The position numbers and the translations under genes were made by a program. Below, piece by piece: positions 43,037-51,490 of a stretch of DNA of 64,000 bases. How positions within the stretch are numbered: position 1 is the stretch's first letter; every line of letters begins with the position of its first letter. A model generated the notes under the pieces. That model saw only the letters and a list, made by a program, of their open reading frames with translations. It was not told the DNA's origin and searched no databases. Source of the DNA: Bacteroidia bacterium (lineage in GTDB: Bacteria > Bacteroidota > Bacteroidia > Chitinophagales > Saprospiraceae); assembly GCA_030426765.1 (NCBI GenBank), contig JAUHXV010000001.1, positions 1-64,000 on the forward strand, read 5' to 3'.

Positions 43037-44101
43037 ATGAAAAACAAAGTTTTTTTAAAAAACGTATTGACGCTAGTACTGGTCTTTTCCAGTCTATTAG
43101 TATTTGGTCAGGCCAAACCGAATGTGGTCATATTGGCCACCGGTGGAACAATAGCCGGAGCAGGAACCAGTGCTACTGGTTCAGAGTATGTATCCGGCCA
43201 GGTAAAAATTGAAGCAATGATTGATGCGGTTCCGAATATTCGTGATCTGGCCAATCTGAAAGGAGAGCAACTTTCAAATGTCGGATCTCAGGACATGAGC
43301 GTTGCTATCTGGTTGGATCTGGCCAATCGCATCAACACATTACTGGCCGGTGATGATGTCGATGGCATCGTCATCACGCACGGAACGGATACTCAGGAAG
43401 AGACTGCTTATTTTCTCAACCTGACCGTGAAGAGCGACAAGCCGGTTGTCCTGACCGGTTCGATGCGCCCCTCTACGGCCTTAAGCGCAGAAGGTCCGCT
43501 CAACCTGTACAACGCCGTAGCTGTAGCAGCAAGCCCGCTGTCCAAAGGCTATGGAGTTATGGTTGCGATGAATGACGAAATACATTCGGCTAAGGATGTC
43601 CGTAAAATGATCACAACTCCGGTGCAGACCTTTCAGTCACCTCAGGAAGGTATGCTTGGTACGGTTATTTTTGGTCAGGTGGAGTATTTCCATAAACCAT
43701 TGGGGCGGCATACGACAAACAGTGAGTTTTCGATCGAAGGTATTACTGAGCTCCCGAGAGTGGACATCGTATATGCGTGCGCGGACATGTCGCCTGACCT
43801 GATCGATATGATGGTAAAGGCTGGTGCAAAAGGTATTGTTATCGCTGGTGTAGGTGATGGAAACATGAATGCCGGGACGCTTGAAGCAGCCAAGAAAGCG
43901 GCGGACAATGGCATTTGGGTGGTTCGCGCTTCACGCGTCCCTATTGGCAAGGTGCTGATCAAAGGAGAAGTGAATGACAAAGAATACGGTACGCTTTGTT
44001 CGGATGAACTCAATCCACAGAAAGCACGTGTGTTGCTGATGCTGGCGATGCTGAAGAAAAGAAACTGGGATGAAATGCAGCGGTTGTTTATTGACTACTG
44101 A
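43037..44101 (+). CDS. ansB: Periplasmic L-asparaginase (type II)
   Basis: A 354-residue enzyme that hydrolyses L-asparagine to aspartate and ammonia. Signal peptide FLKNVLTLVLVFSSLLVFGQ, cleaved near residue 25. The first catalytic threonine is in ATGGTIAG (Thr35) and the second in THGTDTQEE (Thr114, Asp118), with TGSMRPSTALSADGP-like sequence (here TGSMRPSTALSAEGP) completing the fold. It lies 68 bases downstream of aspA. With that enzyme it makes a two-step route from asparagine to fumarate, releasing two ammonia. A strong terminator follows. Confidence 0.95.
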   Translation: MKNKVFLKNVLTLVLVFSSLLVFGQAKPNVVILATGGTIAGAGTSATGSEYVSGQVKIEAMIDAVPNIRDLANLKGEQLSNVGSQDMSVAIWLDLANRINTLLAGDDVDGIVITHGTDTQEETAYFLNLTVKSDKPVVLTGSMRPSTALSAEGPLNLYNAVAVAASPLSKGYGVMVAMNDEIHSAKDVRKMITTPVQTFQSPQEGMLGTVIFGQVEYFHKPLGRHTTNSEFSIEGITELPRVDIVYACADMSPDLIDMMVKAGAKGIVIAGVGDGNMNAGTLEAAKKAADNGIWVVRASRVPIGKVLIKGEVNDKEYGTLCSDELNPQKARVLLMLAMLKKRNWDEMQRLFIDY

Positions 44102-44127
44102 TTTCAGACGTATAGTTAGAACGAATT

Positions 44128-44176
44128 AAAGTGGCAAACACTAAGCATGGTGCGCTGAGTGTTTGCCACTTTTTTT
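44128..44176 (+). terminator. Intrinsic terminator after ansB
   Basis: A 14-bp perfect stem, AAGTGGCAAACACT with AGTGTTTGCCACTT, closed by a 15-base loop and followed by a T run. Confidence 0.9.
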
Positions 44177-44231
44177 AACTCCCTCGTTCTGTGAAACTCC
44201 CTCACGTTTCGCGTGATCCGCCGTAGGCGCA
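44177..44231. repeat. Dispersed two-hairpin repeat, heads H and G only
   Basis: ACTCCCTCGTTCTGTGA (44178-44194) and then ACTCCCTCACGTTTCGCGTGATCC (44196-44219, with stem TCACGT-TTC-GCGTGA including one G-T pair) match hairpin 1 of the other copies; hairpin 2 is absent. It lies immediately beyond the ansB terminator. Confidence 0.7.
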
Positions 44232-44233
44232 TA

Positions 44234-44899
44234 TTAGCCGCGGCAGTCTTTCTTAAGTTGGATTAACTCTTCTTTGCTGCTGACTTCTACAACGGTACCA
44301 TCTGCGAGTGTTACGCTGAGAGGGAAAACAAGTCTCGGGCGCGCATGCTGATCCGGATTGGCTTCCTTCCAGGCGAGAACGGCATCCCTGAATTCTTCTT
44401 TGGAATTGACCTCAACTTCACTGCCATCGGAAAAGGAAATCGTCAGTGGAAAGTTGAGTGTAAAACAAGGCTCGCCATGATGGTCACCCGGGCGTGGACC
44501 ACACTCTTCGCGTAGTGCTTTTAGTTCTTCCGGTGTCTCAATCGTGATGACCTCACCCGCTTCGTTGATCACCTGGATAGGTAAAACCAGCTTGGGACGA
44601 TCTGCTGGTGTAGGATGACCTCCGTTATTATGGAACCAGGCACGAATGGCTTGTCTCAATTCGAGGTAACTGCCAACTTCCGCGGTTGAGCCATCGGAAA
44701 AAGAGATCGTGACGGGGAAGACAAGTTCGAAACAACGCGCTCTGCCCGCAGCACATTCTTCTTCAATACCATTGACGGACTGAAGGACAAAATTTTCCAC
44801 GCTGGTAAAACTCTCGCTTTCTTTTTCGCACGAAGTGAAAAAGGCAGTAAAGGCAACGAATGCAAAAAGAGCAATTGATTTCATGATGGACCTGTTCAT
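44234..44899 (-). CDS. Lipoprotein with four repeated beta motifs, function unknown
   Basis: A 221-residue lipoprotein (signal MKSIALFAFVAFTAFFTSC, lipobox FTSC, Cys24). The mature part has four repeats of a motif like (L/F)xFPxxxxxxDGxxxEVxxxxEL: FPVTISFSDGSTAEVGS, LPIQVINEAGEVITIET, FPLTISFSDGSEVEVNS and FPLSVTLADGTVVEVSS, each followed by a helix-like EL or EF run. Three cysteine-bearing spacers lie between (CAAGRARC, REECGPRPGD, KKDCRG). Unknown family; probably a cell-surface or periplasmic adhesin-type structure. An ATG 15 bases inside the ORF could be the start. Confidence 0.7.
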   Translation of the reverse strand: MNRSIMKSIALFAFVAFTAFFTSCEKESESFTSVENFVLQSVNGIEEECAAGRARCFELVFPVTISFSDGSTAEVGSYLELRQAIRAWFHNNGGHPTPADRPKLVLPIQVINEAGEVITIETPEELKALREECGPRPGDHHGEPCFTLNFPLTISFSDGSEVEVNSKEEFRDAVLAWKEANPDQHARPRLVFPLSVTLADGTVVEVSSKEELIQLKKDCRG

Positions 44900-45018
44900 A
44901 GTGTTTGTGTTTTTTAGTTTAAAAAATTGATTTCAACTACAAGACATCAGAACAATCCTTTTGTACTCACTTACCGCAAATAAATTTTTATCAGAAAAAA
45001 ACGAATGAGGTAGTTAAG

Positions 45019-46449
45019 CTATTCCACCAACACTCTTTTGGACAGCTCGCCCCTTTCCGTTTTAATCCGGATTATATAAACACCAGAGCATAATCCCGGT
45101 AATGAATGCGAGAGCAAATGATCTCCCCGGCTTAGGTACCCACAATCCTTTTGACTGACCAGCTTTGCATTGAGGGAATAGGTGTTTAATTCTACAGATG
45201 ACGGTTCCTCAAGACTGAGTTGTACAAAAACCATTTCGCTTGTGGGATTAGGAAACAGTTTTGCATCCAGATTTTCAGTCATCGGAAGGAGGGCAGACGG
45301 CTCGCTTTGCAGGATATTTATGCGGCCGGCATTACCGATCAACACGATGCGATCGTTAGCCGCCACAGGCTGAGCGGGTGAATCGCCAAAGGACAGATTG
45401 TTTACCCCATAGACACTATCTCCTGTCATGACATCCAGAAATCGAATCTCATTTAAGCCGCATTCCACGAGGTAATCATTGATCAGCACAGGGGCACTCC
45501 ACTGCCATGGAATAGTGGAATATCGATTGCGGACCATCCCGGTGGTTCGCTCGATAATCCGATAATGGTTCAAAATTCCGCCATCAATTCTGGTTTTGAC
45601 CACTAAAAATGAATCCGACAAAGCGGCCATGCCAGCAGAATAAATTACCTCATTGGTATCGAGGCTCGTTTGCCAAACCACATCTCCGGTCATTTTGTCG
45701 AACGTCGTCAGCGTGTCCTCATAGCCATAATACAACAGACTGTCATCAAGGATATACGAAGTGGAGTGACCCGTTCTCACACTCTCGGTTGACCAAACCA
45801 CATCACCGGTCATGCGATCCATAGCATAAATCACACCACCATTGGTCCCGTAAGAATTGAAGTATACATGAAGACTGTCTACGCCCGGAGAGAACTGTGG
45901 GGTTCCATACTCAGAACGCCACAACAGTGCACCCGTGGTAATATCAAGACATCGCAATCCTTCATTGGACGGTAGATACACCAGGCTGTCAAAAATAGCC
46001 GGAGACCGATCGTAAAGTGTACCAACAGTATCCAGCCAAAGCACCTCGCCTGTGTTGACGTCAAGTCCATACAACCCCGGACCACTTTGACCACCGGATA
46101 GTACAACGCCATGCGCAACAGCCGGACAAAACAGGTTACCACCGCCCGTATTCGGCACCTCAAAAGACCATAGAGAATCACCGGTGAACAAATCAGCCGC
46201 ATAGAGCGTATTGGGGTCGCCATAACAGCTGAAGAATATTTTGTCTTCCGATATAACAACACCAGCAGCCCGGTTGGACACCAGGGGAACGTCATGAGTG
46301 AGTTGCAAAGGAAAAGAGATGTTGATTTGAGCATGGGACGTGTGCAAAGCATTACCATGCACCATTGGCCAGGTTTCTGTTATGGGTTGGGCACTCACAG
46401 AAAGCGATAGAATCAGGGAAATCACGAAAAAGAAAACAGGTTTCATCAT
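45019..46449 (-). CDS. PQQ-like beta-propeller protein with type IX secretion sorting tail
   Basis: A 476-residue secreted protein. The start at 46449 is chosen over 46509 because it begins the signal MMKPVFFFVISLILSLSVSAQ. The body repeats blade motifs such as LYAADLFTGDSLWSFEV, LYGLDVNTGEVLWLDTV, IYAMDRMTGDVVWSTES and LTTFDKMTGDVVWQTSL (about every 40 residues), an outer-membrane-assembly BamB / PQQ-like propeller. The last 75 residues have FPNPTSEMVFVQLSLEEPSSVELN and GVYIIRIKTERGELSKRVLVE, the type A sorting domain of the Bacteroidota type IX system, so it is exported and attached to or released from the surface. The ligand is unknown. Confidence 0.85.
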   Translation of the reverse strand: MMKPVFFFVISLILSLSVSAQPITETWPMVHGNALHTSHAQINISFPLQLTHDVPLVSNRAAGVVISEDKIFFSCYGDPNTLYAADLFTGDSLWSFEVPNTGGGNLFCPAVAHGVVLSGGQSGPGLYGLDVNTGEVLWLDTVGTLYDRSPAIFDSLVYLPSNEGLRCLDITTGALLWRSEYGTPQFSPGVDSLHVYFNSYGTNGGVIYAMDRMTGDVVWSTESVRTGHSTSYILDDSLLYYGYEDTLTTFDKMTGDVVWQTSLDTNEVIYSAGMAALSDSFLVVKTRIDGGILNHYRIIERTTGMVRNRYSTIPWQWSAPVLINDYLVECGLNEIRFLDVMTGDSVYGVNNLSFGDSPAQPVAANDRIVLIGNAGRINILQSEPSALLPMTENLDAKLFPNPTSEMVFVQLSLEEPSSVELNTYSLNAKLVSQKDCGYLSRGDHLLSHSLPGLCSGVYIIRIKTERGELSKRVLVE

Positions 46450-46744
46450 ACAGGTTTTAAAAAGTGAATGAAAAACCGGGGAGAGGATTCTTAAAGTTAC
46501 ACATAACAATCCCGACGTTCAAATGCGACTTAGTGAAATGCATGTATCGTGATGTGTTTGGCTGAATACACGGTATAATCCGAAGCTGTCGTTTGGTTAA
46601 ACTTTTGCTTTTCCTCAACATCTAAGGGTAGTGTTACCATCACAAAACCAAAACATGAAACTATCTATATAGCGACAAACCCGAAATACGAGATTACTTT
46701 AGCAAAGCGTTAGCCTATTGATCGGCACGCAGAAGAAGCCCTGA

Positions 46745-47305
46745 ATGGAAGAATCATCACATTGGGAAGCCCTGAAAACAGGAAGCAAAGAGGCCCTGGA
46801 GGCCTTGTACAACCATCACATTGATGCCTTGTATGCTTATGGGATGGCGCTGTGCCAGCATGAGGAAAAAGTAAAAGACTGCATTCAGGATCTGTTTCTG
46901 ACATGCTGGAACAACCGAGCAGGTCTGGCGGTGCCCACTTCAGGAAAAGCCTACCTGATGGTGTCTTTGCGCCGAAGGATATTTGATAAAGGACCGAAAA
47001 GCAACCTGGAAACGGCTCCTTTTGATGACAACCAACTGTCTGAAATGATCGGTGATGATCCGGAGCAGCAATGGCTGGAGGAAGAAAATCAGGTCTTGCA
47101 ACAGGAAAAGCTGATGACTGCGATGGCCTCTATCAGTGACCGTCAGAGGGAAATACTCCACATGCGGTATTATCAGGAAATGGAATACGACCAGATCGCG
47201 GAGATCATGGGGCTCAACTACCAATCGGCACGAAATCTGGTCACCAGAGCCCTGACCGCAATGCGAAAAGCGATGCTGATTGGGTTTTTAATACTTATGA
47301 TGTGA
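46745..47305 (+). CDS. ECF RNA polymerase sigma factor (FecI-like)
   Basis: A 186-residue ECF sigma factor: region 2 (about 17-80, including DCIQDLFLTCWNNR) and region 4 (about 125-176, SDRQREILHMRYYQEMEYDQIAEIMGLNYQSARNLVTRALTAMR) are clear. The last 11 residues (MLIGFLILMM) are hydrophobic, as seen in some Bacteroidota members. It is the first gene of a unit with a metallopeptidase-like lipoprotein, FecR-type anti-sigma factor and TonB-dependent receptor: the usual relay in which receptor occupancy signals through FecR to release the sigma factor. Confidence 0.92.
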   Translation: MEESSHWEALKTGSKEALEALYNHHIDALYAYGMALCQHEEKVKDCIQDLFLTCWNNRAGLAVPTSGKAYLMVSLRRRIFDKGPKSNLETAPFDDNQLSEMIGDDPEQQWLEEENQVLQQEKLMTAMASISDRQREILHMRYYQEMEYDQIAEIMGLNYQSARNLVTRALTAMRKAMLIGFLILMM

Positions 47306-47407
47306 GTACAAAAAGAAGAAAACAGCCTCTTATTCAAAGAAATGCCTTCGAGCAAGCTTCTGCGTTTGTAAAAGTATGTTCGAAAGCATTTGCAAATCAA
47401 GAACACT

Positions 47408-47893
47408 ATGCCTAAAAAGAATTTCAGAATACCCGAACTCGCCGCATTTCTCACACTGCTGCTCATCTTCAGCGGGTGTGCCAAAGATGATGGCCCACAA
47501 TATTTTGTGGACAGTTCGATCCGTCCATATTTTGAACGATTTGAATACGAGGCGAATCTGCGCAATATCCGCATAGATCTCGATTCCATGATGATCAGCG
47601 GAGATATTCGTGTGATCAATGCTTCGAATGTGATCGGGCAGTGTGGTCATACAGAAGCCGAACCCAGTGTCGTGATCGTTGATAAATTTTACTGGGATTC
47701 AGCCAATGACCTGGAACGCGAGTTTGTGGTCTTTCACGAACTGGGCCATTGCGCATTATTTTTAGGGCACAACGACAACGTCGATGGGAGCGGCTATTGC
47801 GCCAGCATTATGACCAGCGGTACAGGTGCCTGTGTCATCAATTATACCTTGGCTACAAGAGAAAAATTACTTGACGAACTATTTGCGCGATAA
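47408..47893 (+). CDS. Putative zinc metallopeptidase lipoprotein in a FecIR operon
   Basis: A 161-residue lipoprotein (PELAAFLTLLLIFSGC, lipobox FSGC). ATG at 47408 is chosen over one 18 bases upstream. VVFHELGHCALFLGHND shows HExxHxxxxGH, a metzincin-like zinc site, and NASNVIGQCGH and SGYCASIMTSGTGAC provide further cysteines. It lies between the sigma factor and FecR, a place where an extra gene is unusual. A periplasmic peptidase could process the anti-sigma factor or a ligand, but nothing proves that. Confidence 0.75.
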   Translation: MPKKNFRIPELAAFLTLLLIFSGCAKDDGPQYFVDSSIRPYFERFEYEANLRNIRIDLDSMMISGDIRVINASNVIGQCGHTEAEPSVVIVDKFYWDSANDLEREFVVFHELGHCALFLGHNDNVDGSGYCASIMTSGTGACVINYTLATREKLLDELFAR

Positions 47894-47905
47894 GCGCATA
47901 TACGC

Positions 47906-48874
47906 ATGAAAGACGAGTTTCTGACATATTCATCCACTGTCCTTGCCGGCGAAGACGCTTTCGTCCGATTGATCCGCTATGGAGAAAACGAAACTGCATG
48001 GAAAACATGGCTCGTCGATCATCCTGAGTTTCAAAATACGTTTGAGGAGGCCAGACGAATAGTCTTGGCATTGAATGCTTCACCACAGGCACAAATCAGT
48101 CAGGCAGAAAAGAAGGCGCTTTGGGACAATATTTCTGACAAACTCAACTCGGAATCTGATGCGGCGAAAACTCCCGCTATCCGAAAGCTCTGGGCATGGG
48201 GACTTGCCGCCGCAGCATCTTTGGCCCTGTTGTTTTGGTTTGGATCCGGTGCCGGAAAAGTTAAAACGTACGCAGATGCCGGAGAGCATTTAGAAGTGGT
48301 TTTACCGGAAAAAAGTGTAGTTACGCTCAACGCCGACAGCCGGGTGATCTATGCGTCCGAAACTTTCAATGACACACGCGTACTGCATCTGGAAGGAGAA
48401 GCCTTCTTCGATGTCGAACCCGGTAGTTCGTTTACCGTATTGACGGATGAGGGGATCGTGACGGTGCTAGGCACAAGCTTTAATGTTGTAGCCAGAGATG
48501 GAATATTTGAAGTCAGTTGTTACACCGGAAAAGTATCGGTTGAGCGCAACGCAGAAAACACAGCAATCATAACCATAGGTCAAAAGGTCAGCGCAGAAAA
48601 TACAAACCTCCGCAAGGAAACGTTTGATGCGTCAATTGGAAAACCGGAATGGATACAAGGTGTGTTCCGATTTCAAAATCAACCGTTGAAGATGGTAGTG
48701 GCCGAACTGGAGCGACAGTATGATGTGGATGTGCAACTTGAAAAAGGACTCGAAGAAACAACCTATACGGGACTTTTTGAAACCGGAGACCTTGACGAAG
48801 CACTTGAGTTAATCACCTGGCCACTGCATCTTAACACCTCGAAAAAAGGGAAGACTATTTTAATATCGCGATAA
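47906..48874 (+). CDS. FecR-type anti-sigma regulator
   Basis: A 322-residue single-span membrane protein. The N-terminal 90 residues lie in the cytoplasm and hold the sigma factor. LWAWGLAAAASLALLFWFGSG (about 92-112) crosses the membrane, and the periplasmic FecR domain (about 120-220: LPEKSVVTLNADSRVIY...LEGEAFFDVEPGSSFTV) and a STN/DUF4974-like tail (about 245-322: FRFQNQPLKMVVAELERQYDVDVQL) follow. It starts 12 bases after the metallopeptidase stop and 6 bases before the receptor start, so all are one operon. It relays receptor state to the ECF sigma factor. Confidence 0.93.
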   Translation: MKDEFLTYSSTVLAGEDAFVRLIRYGENETAWKTWLVDHPEFQNTFEEARRIVLALNASPQAQISQAEKKALWDNISDKLNSESDAAKTPAIRKLWAWGLAAAASLALLFWFGSGAGKVKTYADAGEHLEVVLPEKSVVTLNADSRVIYASETFNDTRVLHLEGEAFFDVEPGSSFTVLTDEGIVTVLGTSFNVVARDGIFEVSCYTGKVSVERNAENTAIITIGQKVSAENTNLRKETFDASIGKPEWIQGVFRFQNQPLKMVVAELERQYDVDVQLEKGLEETTYTGLFETGDLDEALELITWPLHLNTSKKGKTILISR

Positions 48875-48880
48875 ACCAAT

Positions 48881-51490
48881 ATGTCATTATTCCGAGCAGG
48901 AATATTTACCATTATCTCCATCCTGCCGTGCTTTTCTTTTGGACAAAGCACAGCCTTTGACACCTTTATCTCAAGGGTAGAGAAACAGTACCAGGTAGAT
49001 GTCGCGATCGCTCCTGAACTCATACCCACGCTAGACTCGTTGCGGAATGATGGAACGGAGATCCTCAGTATCGGAGATCTTCTGCATTATCTGCTCAATC
49101 ATTCGGACATTTCCTATCAGCTGATTGATGGCGATAAGCTCATGCTGCGACGCGAAATTCCGTCATCCTCCGGAAAAGCAAAAGGTACAGTCGTAGGAAA
49201 TGTTGTCAATAAACACACCGGCGAGCCCATGCCCTATGTCAGTGTTTTTGCTTCTGCTTCGGACGTCGCGTGTATCACCGATGAGCAGGGTAATTTTTTA
49301 TTGCCGCTGACCGATACGACAGGATTTGTAGAGTTCAGTTTTTTAGGGTTTAAAAAAGTCCGCTATCCGGTGACCGAAGCGCTTACGAGTAGTCTCAGCG
49401 TTACACTGGAAGTAGAGCCTGTGGCTTTAAACAAAATCACGATCATTGTTCCGTATCGACTTATTGCACAGGACTACACGCATCAGTCGACAGACTTGAA
49501 AGGCTATCACCTGATCAGTGAAGATCAGATCCTGCAGTGGAACGCAGAGCAGCTGATTACCAACTTTACCAACTATACACATTATTCATCGGACCGGGGT
49601 ATTCGCATCAGAGGTGTGGATGCCGGAAATACGATGGTGGTCATGGACCACATTCCGGTGTATGATCCGTATCATTATTACAACCTGTTCAGTCCGTTTA
49701 ATGGCCTGTACTTTTCCAGCGTTTCGGTATATAAAAACAATCTCCCGATCGAATACGGAGGACGAATTGATGGGATGATCAATGCCGAATCGGAACGGGA
49801 AAAGGTGCGTTCAAAAGGCATCTTTGATACAGACCTGCTCCAGACCGGAGCGATGGCAGAAGTGGCGCTGTCGCCAGCAGTGTACTTTACGGGTGGGGTG
49901 CGCGTGTCGCATACGGGAATAATCACACCAGCGCTGGCGGATAGCAGCGTATCCAATTTTACACAACCCGGCAGGTTTAAAAATGAAAAAGAGTGGACTT
50001 CTTCGCAACGGCCGGAGACAAATTTTTATGACTTCAATGCAGGCGTCGGTATAAAAGCGGGTCAGTCCGGCTCGCTGCGGTTGAATTTCTTTGACAGCCG
50101 CGATCAGCTCGATAATGAAATTTATACCAGTTTTCAAACCAGCATTCTGAACCACGAAGTGTTGTCTGTCGAACAGTCCTATGCGAGCCGGGATGTCTGG
50201 AAAAACCGAGGCGCTTCTGCAGTACTTCAATTGCCAGCCGGTGATCGCACAAATTTGTTTTTTGAAACCAGCTATTCTGATTTCGATAAAGACATCGACT
50301 ACCAGTCTTTGCTTACTGAAATACGACTCGGTGAAAAACGGGAACTGCACCATACCGGATATCAGGATAATGATCTGAAGAGTTTTCTGGTCAAGGGTTT
50401 TGCTGACCATGAGCTAGCGGAGCATCAAACACTGAGAGCGGGATTGTCCTGGCAACAAACCAAGGTGGAGTTTGCCGCAAGAGAAAATAAAAAGCCGTTT
50501 CTGACACAAACGCAAACGGAGCAAAGTGTTAGTGCGTTTGCTTCCTATACAAATGCAGCCATTCAGCATCTGGAATGGGAACTCGGTAGCCGACTTACCT
50601 ACCTGAAGAGTATGGAGCAGGTGTATTTTTTACCGCATGTGCGACTGCTTTATCAGACCGGTGCGTATACAAGTCTCAGAGCATCTTATTCCAAAGATCT
50701 GCAATCCGTCAGAGGGGTCACATTCGAAAACCGTTTTGGCCGGGAGCTGAACTATCTTTTGGTAAGCAACCCATCGGAGGGCATTCCCCTGCTGACAGCC
50801 CATAAATTTATGTTGGGCTACGGATATAATCGAACGAGACTCAGTTTGGATGTAGAGGTGTTTTACAAAACGATGCAAGGACTGGCCAGACTTCGTCCGT
50901 TGCAGCCTGATCCTTCTGACGGGCCTGCCGAACCAAGTGATTTTTATCGGTTGTTTGCCGGAGAAGGATATACGTATGGTACGGATATCACGCTGGTGTA
51001 TAAAAACCAAAACACAGAGTTCTCACTTTACTACACATTAAGCTGGCTCAAAGAGCGATACCCGATGTTGTTCCGGGGAGATTACTTCTCTCCGCAGGAA
51101 GACCGCCGTCATCAGATAAAGCTCGCCGGGGCGCAAAAGATGGGTGCGTTTAAGGCCACCGGACTGATCACGTACAAGAGTCCTGCGCCTTATCTGAGTC
51201 AGGTGTTTCTGGAGAATGGAGGAATCGGAGACGCCAACTTTATGGCGGTACAGGACTACCTGCCTGCTTACTTTAGTCTGGACATTGGACTTGAATATCA
51301 CTTCCGCCTGATCCGTCAACCGGCTATGCTGGGTATCTCTCTCATCAACGCCACCAATCATCGAAACGTAAGCGACATCCAGTACTTGGGTCGAATTCCT
51401 GGAGACAACGGCAGTCAACTATATATCACAAACCAAACGGAGTTACTGGGGCGGACATTTAATGTGCACTTTCGGTATTTGATTAATTAG
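48881..51490 (+). CDS. TonB-dependent receptor with N-terminal STN signalling domain
   Basis: An 869-residue outer-membrane receptor with signal peptide (RAGIFTIISILPCFSFGQ). In order: an STN domain (about 25-90, FISRVEKQYQVDVAI...LLHYLLNHSDISYQLIDGDKLML), a carboxypeptidase-regulatory-like domain (about 103-190), a plug (about 205-320: IRIRGVDAGNTMVVMDHIPVYDPYHYYNLFSPF) and a 22-strand barrel ending RTFNVHFRYLIN. The STN domain contacts FecR. The ligand is not known; no polysaccharide-utilisation SusD partner follows, so a siderophore, cobalamin or similar substrate is more likely than glycans. Confidence 0.92.
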   Translation: MSLFRAGIFTIISILPCFSFGQSTAFDTFISRVEKQYQVDVAIAPELIPTLDSLRNDGTEILSIGDLLHYLLNHSDISYQLIDGDKLMLRREIPSSSGKAKGTVVGNVVNKHTGEPMPYVSVFASASDVACITDEQGNFLLPLTDTTGFVEFSFLGFKKVRYPVTEALTSSLSVTLEVEPVALNKITIIVPYRLIAQDYTHQSTDLKGYHLISEDQILQWNAEQLITNFTNYTHYSSDRGIRIRGVDAGNTMVVMDHIPVYDPYHYYNLFSPFNGLYFSSVSVYKNNLPIEYGGRIDGMINAESEREKVRSKGIFDTDLLQTGAMAEVALSPAVYFTGGVRVSHTGIITPALADSSVSNFTQPGRFKNEKEWTSSQRPETNFYDFNAGVGIKAGQSGSLRLNFFDSRDQLDNEIYTSFQTSILNHEVLSVEQSYASRDVWKNRGASAVLQLPAGDRTNLFFETSYSDFDKDIDYQSLLTEIRLGEKRELHHTGYQDNDLKSFLVKGFADHELAEHQTLRAGLSWQQTKVEFAARENKKPFLTQTQTEQSVSAFASYTNAAIQHLEWELGSRLTYLKSMEQVYFLPHVRLLYQTGAYTSLRASYSKDLQSVRGVTFENRFGRELNYLLVSNPSEGIPLLTAHKFMLGYGYNRTRLSLDVEVFYKTMQGLARLRPLQPDPSDGPAEPSDFYRLFAGEGYTYGTDITLVYKNQNTEFSLYYTLSWLKERYPMLFRGDYFSPQEDRRHQIKLAGAQKMGAFKATGLITYKSPAPYLSQVFLENGGIGDANFMAVQDYLPAYFSLDIGLEYHFRLIRQPAMLGISLINATNHRNVSDIQYLGRIPGDNGSQLYITNQTELLGRTFNVHFRYLIN

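Noticed and set aside
27435-44233. Insertion sequence or prophage in the accessory region
   Set aside because: No transposase, integrase, or phage structural gene was found, so only indirect signs (tRNA border, repeats, AT-rich cassettes) support transfer.
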